Of a DNA stretch of 64,000 nucleotides, positions 10,380 through 23,400 are shown piece by piece; position 1 is the first letter of the stretch, and every line of letters starts with the position of its first letter. Position numbers and translations under genes: made by a program. The notes under the pieces are model-generated. The model saw only the letters and a program-made list of their open reading frames with translations, was not told the DNA's origin and ran no database searches. This stretch comes from Symbiodinium natans (taxonomy: Eukaryota > Sar > Dinophyceae > Suessiales > Symbiodiniaceae), in contig CAJNDS010002105.1 of the NCBI GenBank assembly GCA_905221605.1, forward strand, positions 62,001-126,000, given 5' to 3'.

Positions 10380-13300
10380 TGCCCTCGGGATTCCTCTAAA
10401 GATTTTAGTATGTCACGCTCTTCGGGAGCTTGAGTGAAACATAAGTTGGTGCAGGTGCAGGCCGGTGCGGGATTGTCAAAGCCGAGCCCTTCCAACTTAC
10501 AGTAGAGTACCCTTCTGCTGCCTGCCCAATCCCCCTTGGATCCCCCTTGGCGAACCTTGCGGAGCGGCCTACGGTATGCTTGCCTAGCACCTTGCTATGT
10601 TTGCCGTCTTGCATCTTGTTGCCGAAGCCCTCCGCCCTGAAGCGGTCTATGTCCACTTCCGATGCCTGCCGAAGCCCCCCTCTGCTAGCCGGCTGGCGAA
10701 AACCAGTTTAGCCAAGGAGACGGCCTGGCTGTGGTTCGCCAATGGCCTGTAGCCAAGTAACAACGGCCTCAACCCTCTTGGTGCCTGTAAAGACTTCGCT
10801 GAAGGCGGCGCTCCTGACCGCGGCTCCAGAAGCGAAACAGGCAGTTGAAGACGATCGGGAAGCGGCGTCCGTCAAAAGCACTGTCGACGCTACACCGACA
10901 GGAAGTGCTTGACACTCCCTCCATGACCGCGGGCGAGACATCATCCGGGCCTTTTGGGGTCGCTCCGGCCAGGTGCGGGGCAAGGGCTGCCTCGCCCAGT
11001 GCCAAGAGCTGTACTGCAGCTCGTCGCAACGCGCAGTGCTAATGGATTCTCGCGCAAGTAGTCTCCCCGAAACCCCGAAGGGCCCAGTGCACAGACTCAG
11101 CAGAGATGTCGGGGACAGAGGCTGGAGGTGGGGGCCTAGCGCTGACCAAGGGCAATCCGGGAAGGCACACATTTTCTACAGGGCGTCAGGCAGTGCAAGC
11201 GCGAGGCAGGCCCATGCGCAGAGTCTTCCGGGAAACAGGGCCATGGCGTAAGGAGCAACCCTCCGTTGGTGGGAAAGAGGCATCCGTTATTTTAGTTATG
11301 TTTTTCAATTGCGCTCGTAAGGGACCTCACCCCCCCTTGAAAAGGACAAACACTTTGGCGCCCTTCACTGGCATTCCTTCACAAAGATCCAAGGCTTTGC
11401 AAAGCCTGGTGATTCTACGGCTGAAGGACATGTACACAAACACGATGACTTGAGACTCCAGAATCCAGAAGGTATACTGCGTCATGTGTTTTGGACCAGG
11501 ACTGCAGTAGATGCCTGTTACACACCCCACACACGTCGTCGAGTCGTGTACCTTTCGCCCGCATTGTCCCGTCACCCTGACCGAGGGGAACTACAAACTT
11601 ACAAAAGCCCTCCCTCCCTTGCCTACCTCCTGCTGACAAGTCGTCTGCGCAAGCCGAAGGAAACGACCGCTGCCTGCGAGAGAGCGCCCGTAGTGCCATG
11701 CAGTGGGCACAACAGACTCACACGGGCGTTTGTCGGGCCATCTAGACTTGTCACTCATGTCTCCGAGAGAGCTCTCAACGAGAGAGAGCTCTCAACCGTG
11801 ACTGATCCGTCACCCTTGCTTGCGCCTCTTCTGGTCTGGGGCCCCATCCTGTCAGCGACCGAGTTCAGTGGATTGCATGTTTCGTCTTGGGGGCAACTCG
11901 AGGACATTCAAGGAGCAGAGCACTGAGCTTGGAATTGCTTGGAAGTCAATGTAGAAGATTCGGATACCCACTATGGAGAAACACGTTCAGCGAACAACTT
12001 ATTTCAAGAGAAGAAGCCTTGGACTGGTGTATATATGTGTATATAACAAAACCATTCAACCGCGCATCGGCGATCGTGAAGGTTGGCTGATAACTTTTCT
12101 GACTTTGATTTCACCGAGTGGTGGCTGTTGTCATGATTGTTAGTGCTTCGACAATTGCTGGGCAGTTAGGACTTCTCAAAGAATTAACGTCGCCTCGTTG
12201 CGGGCATCGATGCTGAAGCTTAAGTCTAAGTCACTTGCTCCAATATTTGCAAGTAAATCATAATTTCAGATTGCTGTAAACACGGCTCACATACCTGATC
12301 ACCTGCAACGTCATACAAAGACAGCAAAGACAGAGATGCGACCAAGTCAAGGCAGCGCTTCGCTTTTCTCTGTCCTCTTGGAGGCCTCGTCCATTGATTT
12401 GAGCTTAACTATGCTTGACTGCAGGCCGCAGGCTCTGCCTTAGGCAGAGCCATCTCACCGATAAACATATAAATGAATTGGCAAGTGCACTGGTGCCAAG
12501 ACGCATGGACATGTGCAAGGCAGCTAAACGGACAAAGCTGCAATCCAATGCTCCGAAGATAAGGCTGCTAGGTCAACACTGCTCGACATCAACCGACAAG
12601 TACACCTTTGCTTGTGTTTCACGTCCACAAATGCACGCAGTAGCTGTAGCTTAGAAACATGCATGGACTGCGATGCGACAATCCATTCGCCCTGACGAGG
12701 AACATCGTCCCCAAGGGACCGGTCTACAGGTCCCGTGTCTCCACATGCACGTTCAATGCACGTTCAGCGTTTCACTTCCCAAAAAAGGGATGCGCTGAGG
12801 CACTTCAGCGCACATTCCGAGACAGGCTCAGGCAGAACTCCTGGCCACGTTGAAGCAAACCTCGAAAACTGCAATGATGCCTTCCATCACCTATCAAGTT
12901 CCCGATGCTACAGGATGCATGGTCAGGCTTTCAATGTCTGGGCCGCCAACGAGATGGCATTAACTGCTGGCTGCAAATACCACCGCGCACCAGCACCCTG
13001 GCCATGCAGGCCTAGCCCTAGGAGGCCCATGGGCACAGATCCACGTCTTCAATGCGGACTGTGGAAAAGTGGAAAATGGCGCGCGGTGCAAGATTTGGTT
13101 TTCTCCCCTAAGACACAACAATTTTTGGCCACCGATCCCACAGCGCGGAGGCGCTGACAAGTCACAATTTATAGAATCCCTGACACTTTGCTTTCAGTCT
13201 TTTTTCTCTTGTGTGTCCGTCACTTAAACAGCTGCGCTCAAGTGGCAGGCATGTCGGAACCGTCGGAACGCATCGATGCTCCTGCCAGGGTTTGGAGCTT

Positions 13301-14130
13301 CCAATTTGTTCTTTTCACTTCTCTCAGGGTCGACTGCTTTTTGCCGAACATCGGAGGCTCAGTTGCTTCCCTTTCAGCGCACATGCAGAGAACGTCCTCA
13401 GATCTCACTCTGTCTCGCGCGAGAGAAGGCCTGCCAGCGTAACTGCTAAAGCAATGATCAAGTGCCTGCCACTCCAACTTGATGCCGCAGTAGACTTAGT
13501 AAGACTTAGTAGACCAGCCAATGCTCACCACATCTCAGCACAAGCAGCCAAGCCTGTGTTGGAGCGGAACGTCATCATGGTCTCCCTGGCCTGTCAACTT
13601 GGGGCAGTCATTCCCTACAGCCCTGCAGGCCCCACGTCTCGGCATGTGCTCATCGCGTAAGTCTGACGAGCCTTGCGCATCTGATTCAGCACCTGCCACG
13701 CACAGCGATGGTCATGAATTGGCCGCAGCCAGCTCAGTCCCATGACTTGGCCGCGACTTCTGCAATACCACCCTACACAGGATGACCGGATGACCTGCTA
13801 AAAATGGGTTGATGCAGAAACGTCAGTGTGAAACATCACGTTTCTAGTCAGATGTGCGGCAGGCAGCACTATCGAGTATGGACTGTGTCGCCTTCTTCTT
13901 CATGGTCTCTTGCGAATGCTCCAGCCCGTGCTTGATTATGTGCAGAAGCTCCTGACAAGGTTCAGCTGATCTTCGATTCTTGCCATGCGTAGCTTGCTAC
14001 AATCAGATACCTGCTTCGACAACGAACTTGACGAATTGGAGGCTCACCAAGCAGCAGCCCATGCATCTTCCCTTTAGGTCATGTGCCGTCTTTTACTACA
14101 AAGCACAAGCACGGGGCAACCAGCTCTGTT
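10380..14130. other. Mostly unassigned; scattered exon-like frames
   Basis: No decodable gene. The best exon-like minus frames are at 10.77-11.03 kb (RRAAVQLLALGEAALAPHLA) and 11.33-11.46 kb (SQVIVFVYMSFSRRITRL, then CEGMPVKGAKVFVLF). Minus-strand 13.24-13.44 kb also has a long open frame. None has a recognisable domain. Confidence 0.35.
11330..11460 (-). CDS. Candidate exon, unknown family
   Basis: The minus strand reads LESQVIVFVYMSFSRRITRL continuing with CKALDLCEGMPVKGAKVFVL. The composition is balanced and hydrophobic residues alternate as in beta strands. No junctions were resolved. Confidence 0.3.
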
Positions 14131-14138
14131 GATTATCA

Positions 14139-14335
14139 TCAGCTCGAGGATGACAGGGCCTCCATCTCTTTGTCGGAGATGACACCTGCAATGCTGCTTG
14201 CGGCCATGCGGTCAAGCACTTCTGCGGGAGATCGTCCGGGCAAAGGTTTCTTACACAGCCGGCTCCAAACATCCAAACATCGCAACAAGTGCCAACAAGA
14301 TGAGGCACCCATCTCCAACCAGCGAGCGACCTGTT
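14139..14335 (-). CDS. Candidate exon, unknown family
   Basis: The minus strand reads EQVARWLEMGASSCWHLLRC and later SPAEVLDRMAASSIAGVISD. It is coding-like and in the prevailing orientation. I cannot name a family. A further exon-like frame, RTMQLATMLFEVQKDR, lies just upstream at about 14.44-14.49 kb. Confidence 0.3.
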
Positions 14336-14599
14336 CCTGAAAGGGGCATGGCCAGGGGTTGTGCATCCCTAAGCTGCACAGAAGAAGTCTCACAATGCAT
14401 CTTGGGGCTTTTGCTATTGTAGTCACCCTAGCGGCCCTAGCGATCCTTCTGAACCTCAAAGAGCATGGTGGCCAGCTGCATGGTGCGAACCTGATGGCGG
14501 ACATGGCGGGTGGGATCCAGGTTCCGCCAGGTTCCGTGCGAAAGCATCCCTTCATGTCCCTTCGTCAGGCCGAAGGAGCCCGGGTACGAGCTATTTGCA

Positions 14600-17500
14600 G
14601 TATGTTCAGGGAGGGCCGAGCCGCATGGGGGTGGGTGTGCGCTAATCCATTTAGAAGCCGTTCACAGGTCTTTTCCGTGACCTCTTTACGTCTTGACTTT
14701 TCTTTTCCCAGCAGGCCTTGCTGATCTGCTGTGCGCCGATACCTTCCAAAGAGCGGCAGAAGTGAGACCACCGTGAGAACACCGTTTCACCACCGTGAGA
14801 CCACCCAGTCAACGCACAGGCTTCAAAATGCTTCAATGTTGAAGAGATGAGAATACGAGAAGTTTTTTGTCTCCCAGAAGGATGCAGCACTTGCATTGAA
14901 CAAAGAAGACTTACCTTGTGGTGCAGCCGAGGTGCAATTTTCCTTCAGAAGCTGATCTTAGTTGAGATCCACGAGTCAAAGTTCATAACCGGCAAAGATT
15001 CCAGTCAAAGCCGCACCCCAAAAAGCTGAAGCAGCTGAAATCTGGGCTGTGCAGGCCAGGCCGCGCGCGGCTTCCAACTCCTGAGCTTCCAAAAACACAC
15101 TGAGTTGAGCTTGGAGCACATTGGAGTCCTCATTGGAGCACCCTCAGTGACCATGCGCTCATCTTGCCAACTCTGCACTTCCCACCTTGACTCCACCTTG
15201 CTGAGTGGCTGTGCAGGACTCTGCAACGATGTCGTGGCGTGCGTTGCCAGAGAGGCAGTCACTCTGAAGGAGTCGGTGGCACACCTCAGCAACACCAAAA
15301 CACTCACAGGCACAAGTGGTCATGGTGGTCATGGTAGTAGATTGTGGTCATGTCAGGAACTATAGGATCTAGCTGCCGCCATAGCCGCTGTGTGGTGTGC
15401 ATCAATGAAAGCCACAACAGTGAACAGGTCAAAGACAAAGCCGCCACTGACAGTAACAGGGGCAAACCTCAGAAGAGGAGTTCAGATATGCAGCCAGCAA
15501 GTCGTTCGAGCTGCTTCATTCTTCATTCTGCCGCTGAGAGGCGCAAAGTAAGGAGACAGCATCTCACGGGCCTCCAGTGGTCCGAAGTATGCCCGATTTA
15601 CACGCAGAGCCATTCAGACCCACATCCCGAGCAATTTCACATCCACACTGGCCGTTGCGGAATCCTGCCTTGACCAAGATGCTGCCACGCCCTGAGACAG
15701 AAGTGGTCAGTGGCAATGCAGCCCTGCCCCATGCATTCTCCATGCACACTGATCAAGTCCCCTCTACGTATTCTAACCAGCACGCGCAGCATACAGTGAT
15801 CGAACGTGACTAACATTGCTCTTGCGCATCGTGCTCAAGATGCCTCAAGCAAGAAACATTGCACAGGTCGGGCATCGAAAAGCACAGCAATCACAGCAAG
15901 TCTCAGAATAGCAAACCGAGTAGTGTTTCGCCTCGCTGCAATAATTGCGCAGCCGACAACGACGCAAACGTCGACAGCTATTTCGGACAGGATGCACGAA
16001 GCAGCAGGAGATATCAAAAGTTGTCATGGGGGACAGGGCGCAAGCTGAGCTCGCCCCGAAGTGGTCGCCTGACGACGAAAGGCTTTAAACCCTCCCTACG
16101 CCTGGAAGTGAGAGGAAACTCTTGCAAACATAAGACGGCTTTAGCATGCTCAAGAAAAGCTGGCGGAGTCTTCGGGCAGCCGACAAAAGATCAAAACTGT
16201 TGCGAACTTTGAAGCGATAAACAGAACTCCACAACATCCAACGACCAGCGAATGCCCGAGTTCAGTGTCCGATTTTGTTGCGGCCACCGCTCGGTCAAGA
16301 CGGATCCCGAAACGGAAGGAGAACCAGACGCCAAAGCCACAACACCAAGGAGGGGCAGAGCGAGAGATGCCTGCCTCATACTTCGGATGCAGTGACACAC
16401 GACACAAGACGAGAGATTTCATCACATGTCCGTACCCCTGAAGCCCACCTCCCATCAAGCTCAACTCATCCCTTTGGCCATTGCTCGATGATACTCTGCG
16501 CTGCAAGAGTCCTGGACCCCAAATGAACCCACACAATTTGAGTAGGGGCACTCTTCAGCAGCTGACCCTGTAGGATTTTCCAGTCCTGCAGGCGCTGTGT
16601 GGGCTTGGGCTGGGGGTTTCTGCAGGGCATCGCTGGGACCACACGAAATATATCATTCGTATTTATATGTATGTATGTATATCTATATATATATATGTAT
16701 ACATATATGTAAAGCTTTTGTTAACGTACCCTCCTCTCAGGCGAGTCTGGCAGCTGAGCAGAATGGCCGACCCCCTGCCCCCCCTCCCTTCAGTCGTTCA
16801 AGCCGATGGAAGCGAAGTCATCTGCTGCATCGATGCTGGCCAGCAGGAGCTCGGCGCCTCATACGCAGATCTGAAATTGTGAAATGGCAAGGGAACTCGG
16901 AGACAATTGAAGTTTCGCCGAAACTCCGAAACTGCTGTCTTGATCCCTCCCCAGGCCTTCAGCTCGTCGCGGCAGCATCCCGGTATCCATGAGATGAAGG
17001 TACTCAGCACCTGACAGGGAACGGACGAGCCACTCTCCTACCCTCAGCCCCAACCAGCCGTCCACCGAAGATGGTTCACGAGACAAGCCCCCGTTCTGCC
17101 AAAGCCACGAAGCATGGACAGAAACAGCTTGCGGTAGACAATACGCTCCTCCCAGTATCGCTTGGCAATGCATCAGGACATTTGCAGGCTTTTCATGTCG
17201 TTTCTCACTTCGACATTGTCCTGGTGGGTGCCAAGTGTTGCTACGCCATACCTGAGGCGGCTCTGAAACCAATGGATCGACATGATGCCGCAGAACTTTC
17301 TTCACAGCGCCGAAATCTAACACTCTGCAGCTCTCGCGGGGACTTCATGCAAAAAAAGGCAAGCGGCCGCTTCTCCAGGTACGAATGTCCGGTGGACTTG
17401 TTCATGCTCCCAGATGCCTGCATTCCAACTACGCGGCTCGGGGTACTGTGAAAGCCAGTGCCTGGTTGCTGTAAAGTTGCTGGCTGGATCTTCTCAAAGC

Positions 17501-18000
17501 CCCACCACCAGTGTTGCTCCTGACCACGCCAAGATAATCATTCATAGTGGGATTGTTCAAATTCAGTGACTGCAGATGTCGTAGAACAAAAATTTCATGA
17601 TTTTGCAGTCGCCAGAAAGGTTCAGAAGTCACCCCCACGAAGCGTCCTCCCACGAAGTGTCCTGAGTGTTCGCATTGGCCGGATCCGAGGAGGTGCCCTG
17701 CTCCTCCTCCGTGGTGCCTGAAAGGGACATCTCCAGGCCGACTGGGCTTTTCTATGCTTTTCTGGAACTTACCAGGTTTTTCAGAGGGTTTAGGGATCCC
17801 AACCGTTGCCTGTGCTTTGACACCATCTCTTGAACGCAAGGTCTGAAGCTAAGCACCAACGATGAACGGCTCGGCCTGTCTCTGCCACTTTGGCCGACAA
17901 GGGCTCCACAGAAGTCTCCTGGCATGTCGGCGAATCAGTGAGACAGTGAGAATGCGGTTCCTTTTGTTTCTATGTTTCTACCCTTCAGCCTGCAATACAT
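14600..18000. other. Unassigned stretch with weak exon-like frames
   Basis: Several minus-strand frames look coding (for example DFGAVKKVLRHHVDPLVSEP near 17.26-17.33 kb and AKRYWEERIVYRK near 17.12-17.17 kb), but they do not join in phase in a way I trust and match no family. An AT dinucleotide patch is at 16,661-16,710. Confidence 0.35.
16661..16710. repeat. (TA/GTAT)n low-complexity patch
   Basis: Alternating TATG and TA units. Confidence 0.9.
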
Positions 18001-18015
18001 CATCTGCTTCGGGCA

Positions 18016-18645
18016 CTACCTCCGTGTTGTCACTGGAACCTTGTCAAGAGCTGACATGACAAATGACAAAACACAGCTTCGACGCAATGCTAACTGATAA
18101 CTCTGCTGCAGGAAACTTGCCGTAGACTTGCCCACCAGCTGCGTGTGGTCTTGCACCTCTGCTTCCTGGAGAGGGACATAAAAGGACGATTCGCTGAGCA
18201 GAGCCTGGCAAGAAGCAAACAAAAGAGACAAAAGTCTGTGGAAGTCCTGTGAGTGTTGCTCATGACCACGGTGGGAAAGCTCCTCGTCGAGGTGCTCAAG
18301 CAGTGCATCCAGTTCTTGCCTTAGCACTATGAGTAAGCTGCTGTAGTCGAGAGCAAACCTTCAGGAGCATAGCCAGCATAGCGCAGCAAAGCCACTGGTG
18401 CACAGCCTTAAAGCGGCCATCCTCCGCCAGTCGATCTTGGAACGCCTTCTTCGACACCGACACCCTGGAAAAGGGTGCGCAGTGGTCGCACTTTGCTGTT
18501 CTCCGACTAACCTCCTTTCTCACGTCACTGAGATCACTGAGTTTGCTGACGCGGGCTCGGAAGGTTGGACATTGCAGCCAAAGTGCAAAACCTTCCTCAG
18601 CGTGGTGAGGATGACCACCTGTGCCTCTGGTGTGGCAGTCTGTGT
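18016..18645 (-). CDS. Candidate cytoplasmic-tail exons of the Na+/H+ exchanger
   Basis: Three coding-like minus segments follow one another: TATPEAQVVILTTLRKVLHF (about 18.58-18.64 kb), SKKAFQDRLAEDGRFKAVHQ with WLCCAMLAMLL (about 18.37-18.47 kb), and QELDALLEHLDEELSHRGHE with DFHRLLSLLFASCQALL (about 18.15-18.32 kb). They lie downstream of the last recognised exchanger exon in the same orientation. The first resembles the short helix that follows the membrane domain in some exchangers. Assignment rests on position and composition only. An independent gene is equally possible. Confidence 0.4.
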
Positions 18646-19700
18646 TGCAGTAATGAATAACCGCCCCACACCCTCCACCTCCCCTCCGCCCCTCTGAAAG
18701 AGGCTCCGAATACCCACCCTGAAAACCAAACCCTTTTTCAGGGTTGAAGTGTCATGACACCAGCCCGTGCGAATCCGCCGACTCTGGGGCGGCGAGTTGG
18801 ATGGCTCTGGAATGTTCTGGAAAGGCAACCCGGAGTGTCATGAGAAAGGAGATGCGCAAGCCCAGCCGTGTATGCAGGTTGATCACTCAAACAACCCCGG
18901 GACGAGGGCACATCCATCACGAGTTTGGAGACCCCATGAGCGGGTGGCACCATGTGGCACCGCCAAAGGCGAGCGGGATCCCCCGCCCAAAAGGGAGGCG
19001 AACACAGAAGCAACACTCAAACCCAAGCTGTAGGCGCGTACGACGAGTCATGTGTGAGCTTTCACTAGTCTGTACAGATTGACTACCAGCAGAAGCACAA
19101 GTGGTTCTCGTTGTCATTGTCGTTCTCGCTGCTATTGGACCCCCTTCCCCAGCGCCCATACCTTAGTTCTTGTCTGCGGGCGACAGCTTAGACAAGACTG
19201 CGCGCTTCTATTATGACCTGAACGGCCACAAAACTTCCCTAAGCCCTCACCAGCTCAAATCCGCCCAAGGCCTCGGGCCGCAGGTGCCTTGGTAGCTTGC
19301 GGTACCCCACCTCTATTCCCCTCCCCAACACCCGCTGCACGGATTGCACCGGAGCGGACGATGCATTAGCGCCACGGGGCACGGGCCTCACCAAACATGG
19401 GACCACACCACCCGCCCCCGCCCCGACCACGGCGCCACCAACTCCTCTGGAAGGACGCGTGACACGTCGCATGCCTTGCCAAGTACAGGTGAAACCGACA
19501 TGGGGCTCGGGGCGGCGTGCTTGTTGATGTCAGCGTGCCCTCGCGACTTACTTGGACGAGATGTTGCACGATCAGACTTTTTCCGATCAACGAACGATCA
19601 TACAAGTCTTTGGTGGAGGCTTGAAGCACCCCCACAACGTCCGGCTGGGGTTTAGGGTATGGGGCATAGGGTCGTGCACTATACATCATCCTGGTTTAGA

Positions 19701-19757
19701 TGTATATATTTATAGTTTTCCATATATGAATAAGTATATATATATATATGATTATAT
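19701..19757. repeat. (TA)n-rich patch
   Basis: TA dinucleotide and related AT units, including a run of eight TA. Confidence 0.9.
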
Positions 19758-20448
19758 ACCTGCGTGGAACCGCAGTAGCCCCATGAGGGACTCGTGACAT
19801 GAAGCCTGTCAAAGCTCCAGCACACTAAGCGCACCTCAACGCTCTGCCTTCCCCGGCCGAGGCGCGTCGCGCAGCGTTAAATTACTCCTTAGATGGAATT
19901 GCACGAGAACGCCAAAACACCCCTGAAACCCGAACACGTCTGAACCCGAAACCATCTCTCAACCCCCGGGCCTCCGGGGGCTTCGTGAGCTCCAAGCGCT
20001 GCAGCAGCGCTCCACAGGTCGTTGCATTTCTGGGCCGGACCGGTAAGAAGGGCGTGTTTATATGTTAACAAATCTCAATTGCGGCTTAAGACTTTTGAGT
20101 GCTTTTGTCTCGGCTTCCGAGAAATGCAATTTGACCAATGTTGGTGCAGAGGAAAAAGGTAGATGATTGCTCTCAACCGTTAGGGTAGCTGCCATTCTTT
20201 CTGCAGCGAGCTCTTGATTCTTGGTAACCCTTCATCATAATGGACCGCATAGGAGCATAGCTACGACTTTGTGGAGAGAGTGCATACACTTAGTGGCACG
20301 TGCGACGCGAGATGGACACTGGACGCTAACTACGGCCCTATGATGCAAAGATGTTTTCGATCACTGCGAAACCCCTACTGATCATAAAGGTTGTTGTGCC
20401 GCACTCTTGGGGGTTCGACATTGCTAACGGCTGCTGCTAACGCCCAGC

Positions 20449-23400
20449 TTCATCAACAAGGTCAAGGCTGCAAAGCCAGAAACGAAGAAGACCTCAGTGT
20501 AGATGATCGCCAGTACAAATGGCAAGCAGTCTGAAGCAAGCTGCAAAAGGGATCAACTGACACATCCTCTTTATGCTCCAACACCAGGCCACCATTCGGT
20601 CTGCTGTCTCCGTCTTGCCCTGCGCGATCAGCTCATTTCCTTCATCACGCATGCCAGCAGGAAAACATATGCTCAGAAAGGCAGGGTCATTTGGCCTCTC
20701 CACAACATTCCACAACGCTCTCTGTGGCATGCCAGGCTTCTCATGGACAAGGCCAGAGCCAGGCCCACTGCGCCGCGCAGCCCGCCCCAAATCATGACCT
20801 CAAAAAACAGGACAGCTGTTCCCAAATGCAGTTCAGTGGACTGCAGATTGGAAACTCGGCTCACCAACAAACTGGCCTGGTGTGGGCCAAGTATATGTCC
20901 AATGTGTCAGTAAACAGCACGTTTCGAGTTGAGTGCAAGATAGTCTAAGACACCCGGCCCTCAAATCATTCCGCCACCAACACTCCAACCCGGGTCGCTC
21001 GGGTGAGAACAAGCATCCTAACCAGCTAGACTATAGCGGATCTTGCATTCAACCCGAAAGTTCTTGGGTATACTTCTTCTGCTTTCTCAGACAGCCTTTT
21101 ATACTTGGCCCACAACCCAAGCCACTTTGCTTGTGTGGGTTGGGTTTCTCAACCAGCTGGACTAAAAGTGTCCATTGCGAATGATAACAGCGAGAATCCG
21201 TGCGTTCAGCGTCCGCGAGCGTCCGCAAGCGCCCGAAAGCGTTTGCAAGCATCACGCGTGATGCATCACGGCATGCCCTAGTAGTTGTGAAAGTCACATG
21301 AAAGTCAGCTCTGAACCTCCCCAAGCCCGAAAGCTGCATTCCTTGTGCTGTGCTTCGACTGCCGAGGCTAGTTTTGGCCGCCCCAGGCCTAAAAGAGCAA
21401 AACCAAAATTCGAAGCCCGAATAAGTGCAAGCCCAAAGCCTTAAACCTCAAAATTAAATCTCAACCAAAAGCCCGCAAAAGCCCGAAACACTGTAAACAC
21501 CTGTAAACACCTCTCAGCCCCCCCAAAACAGCAAGGCCAAGCCTTAGCCTTAGCCTTAGACCAAAAAGCGCTCACAGAATGAGCCCCGAGGATAAGCCCC
21601 AAGCTCCAAGCAGTCCAAGTAGCGCAAGTTGCGCAAGTCCAATCCCTAGACTTCAACCACAAAAACCGGGAAGCCACCGAACAAACTCTGTGAGAACGTG
21701 TTTGTCCTCGAGTTTCTGCTTCTTCCAGCGAAAGCACGGACACTTTGACATGCACGTGTGATCACATATGCTTGTTTCTGTTGTTCCCTGCGATCGAAAC
21801 TGCTCCTGTGTTTTTGCGTGCGCGCGTGTCTCGTTCTTGGTTTTTGTTCGCTTTGGCCAGTGCAAAGACGTCAAATTCCTCGAGTCTTGAACTGATCTAT
21901 GCACAAGCACGTTGACTTGCTGAATGACTGTTGCGATGCCTTTCATTGTCATCCAACGTGAAATCCCTCGAGTTCTGGCACGCTTCCGTGTGGAAACACA
22001 CACGGTTCACATGGACAAACGCCCATGAACAACGCTGCTTTGTACTGCATGCGTCGGAGCGGTTTTCAAGGAGGAAGGGCTTTCCTACCAAGTAAGGGCA
22101 CCTCGTTAAACAGGTGTCTGAATTCGAGACTTTGAACTCTCGCCCTGCAATTCTGTCACTTTGGCACTGTCGGCTTTCAGCATCTTTCAGCCCTATCGAC
22201 TTGGTGGAGTAAAGTCTATGCAACAAGCGTCTTGCGCCTTTACCGTGTCCATGCACATACAGAAGTCCATCCGGACCCACCAAATAGATGCCCCCCACAG
22301 TGGCTCAGCTTAGAACAATGCAAGCTAGGCTTCGAGCGGTGCATTCCTTCCAGGTTGTTTTCCTGGAAGCAGAAAAGCGTCCGAAGTAGTCAGGTCCAGT
22401 ACAAGAAACTAAGAACACATGGCATGGTTCTGAGACTTCGTCAGCGTCCTCCAAAACACTGGTGTGCCGCCGAGCAACGTGACATCGGAGCCACCCACCA
22501 TATTCACAACTGGCCAGAGGACTGCAACCATGAGAGCCCGGGCCATAGTTGCAAGTATGTAGAGCAATATAAGCCAGGCGAAGTCTGCCCAGGCCACTTT
22601 CTTGCACGACTCATACGCAAAGAGCCCGCATAGGACAAAGAGTATTGTGTTTCCGAAGTACTCCATGGCGTGCCACACCGCCTCCATGCCATCCTGCAGG
22701 CTACTGTTGACTTAACAGATCACACAGAAATCAGACATTCAACAGCACTTTGCATCCCCAAAAACTCGCGGCGCTACAACTTGTACTGCAGTTGTGAAGC
22801 TGTTTTGGGCGTTTGGTGAGAAGCTTTCAAGCGCTCAATGGTCAGCGCAGCAAGTCCAATGAGGCTGCTTCTTGCTGCTCTGGAAAAGAGAAGCACTAAC
22901 ATTGAGACATCTGCTATCACGCTTCTCCTTGTGGCAGACCAAGGGCTTCGCATACTTGCTCATCATCAATGCTGCGAAAATGGCCGCCAGCACCCCACTA
23001 ACTTTCAGCTCGTTCTCCTTATGTCCACTTCAAGAAGCATTGACTTGACAGGCATGGGGTTCACAGACTTTGGGACAATGGTAGCGTGCTGCCCTTGAAA
23101 TCAGCAACTCCCAACTCCTATTTGCGGCTCTGCGCCATTTGCAAGAGCGGCCTAGTTGCGCCGATAAAAAAGGCCAGGTACGCGACAGTGATTGTCACAG
23201 CTACCTGCATATATCCAAACGCAGGGCAAAGATCTAACAAGATTACAGTTCAAGGATGCTCAAGGGCAAGTGCTTGGGAGCTCTGCTTGCTTGACGCCTT
23301 GCATAGCTGTGCTATGCTATGCTCCAAGATCCCCGACCTGCACCAACGCGTCTGAGTGGACAAGGCGGTCAGATGCAAGCGACATCCAACCTTGAAGCAA

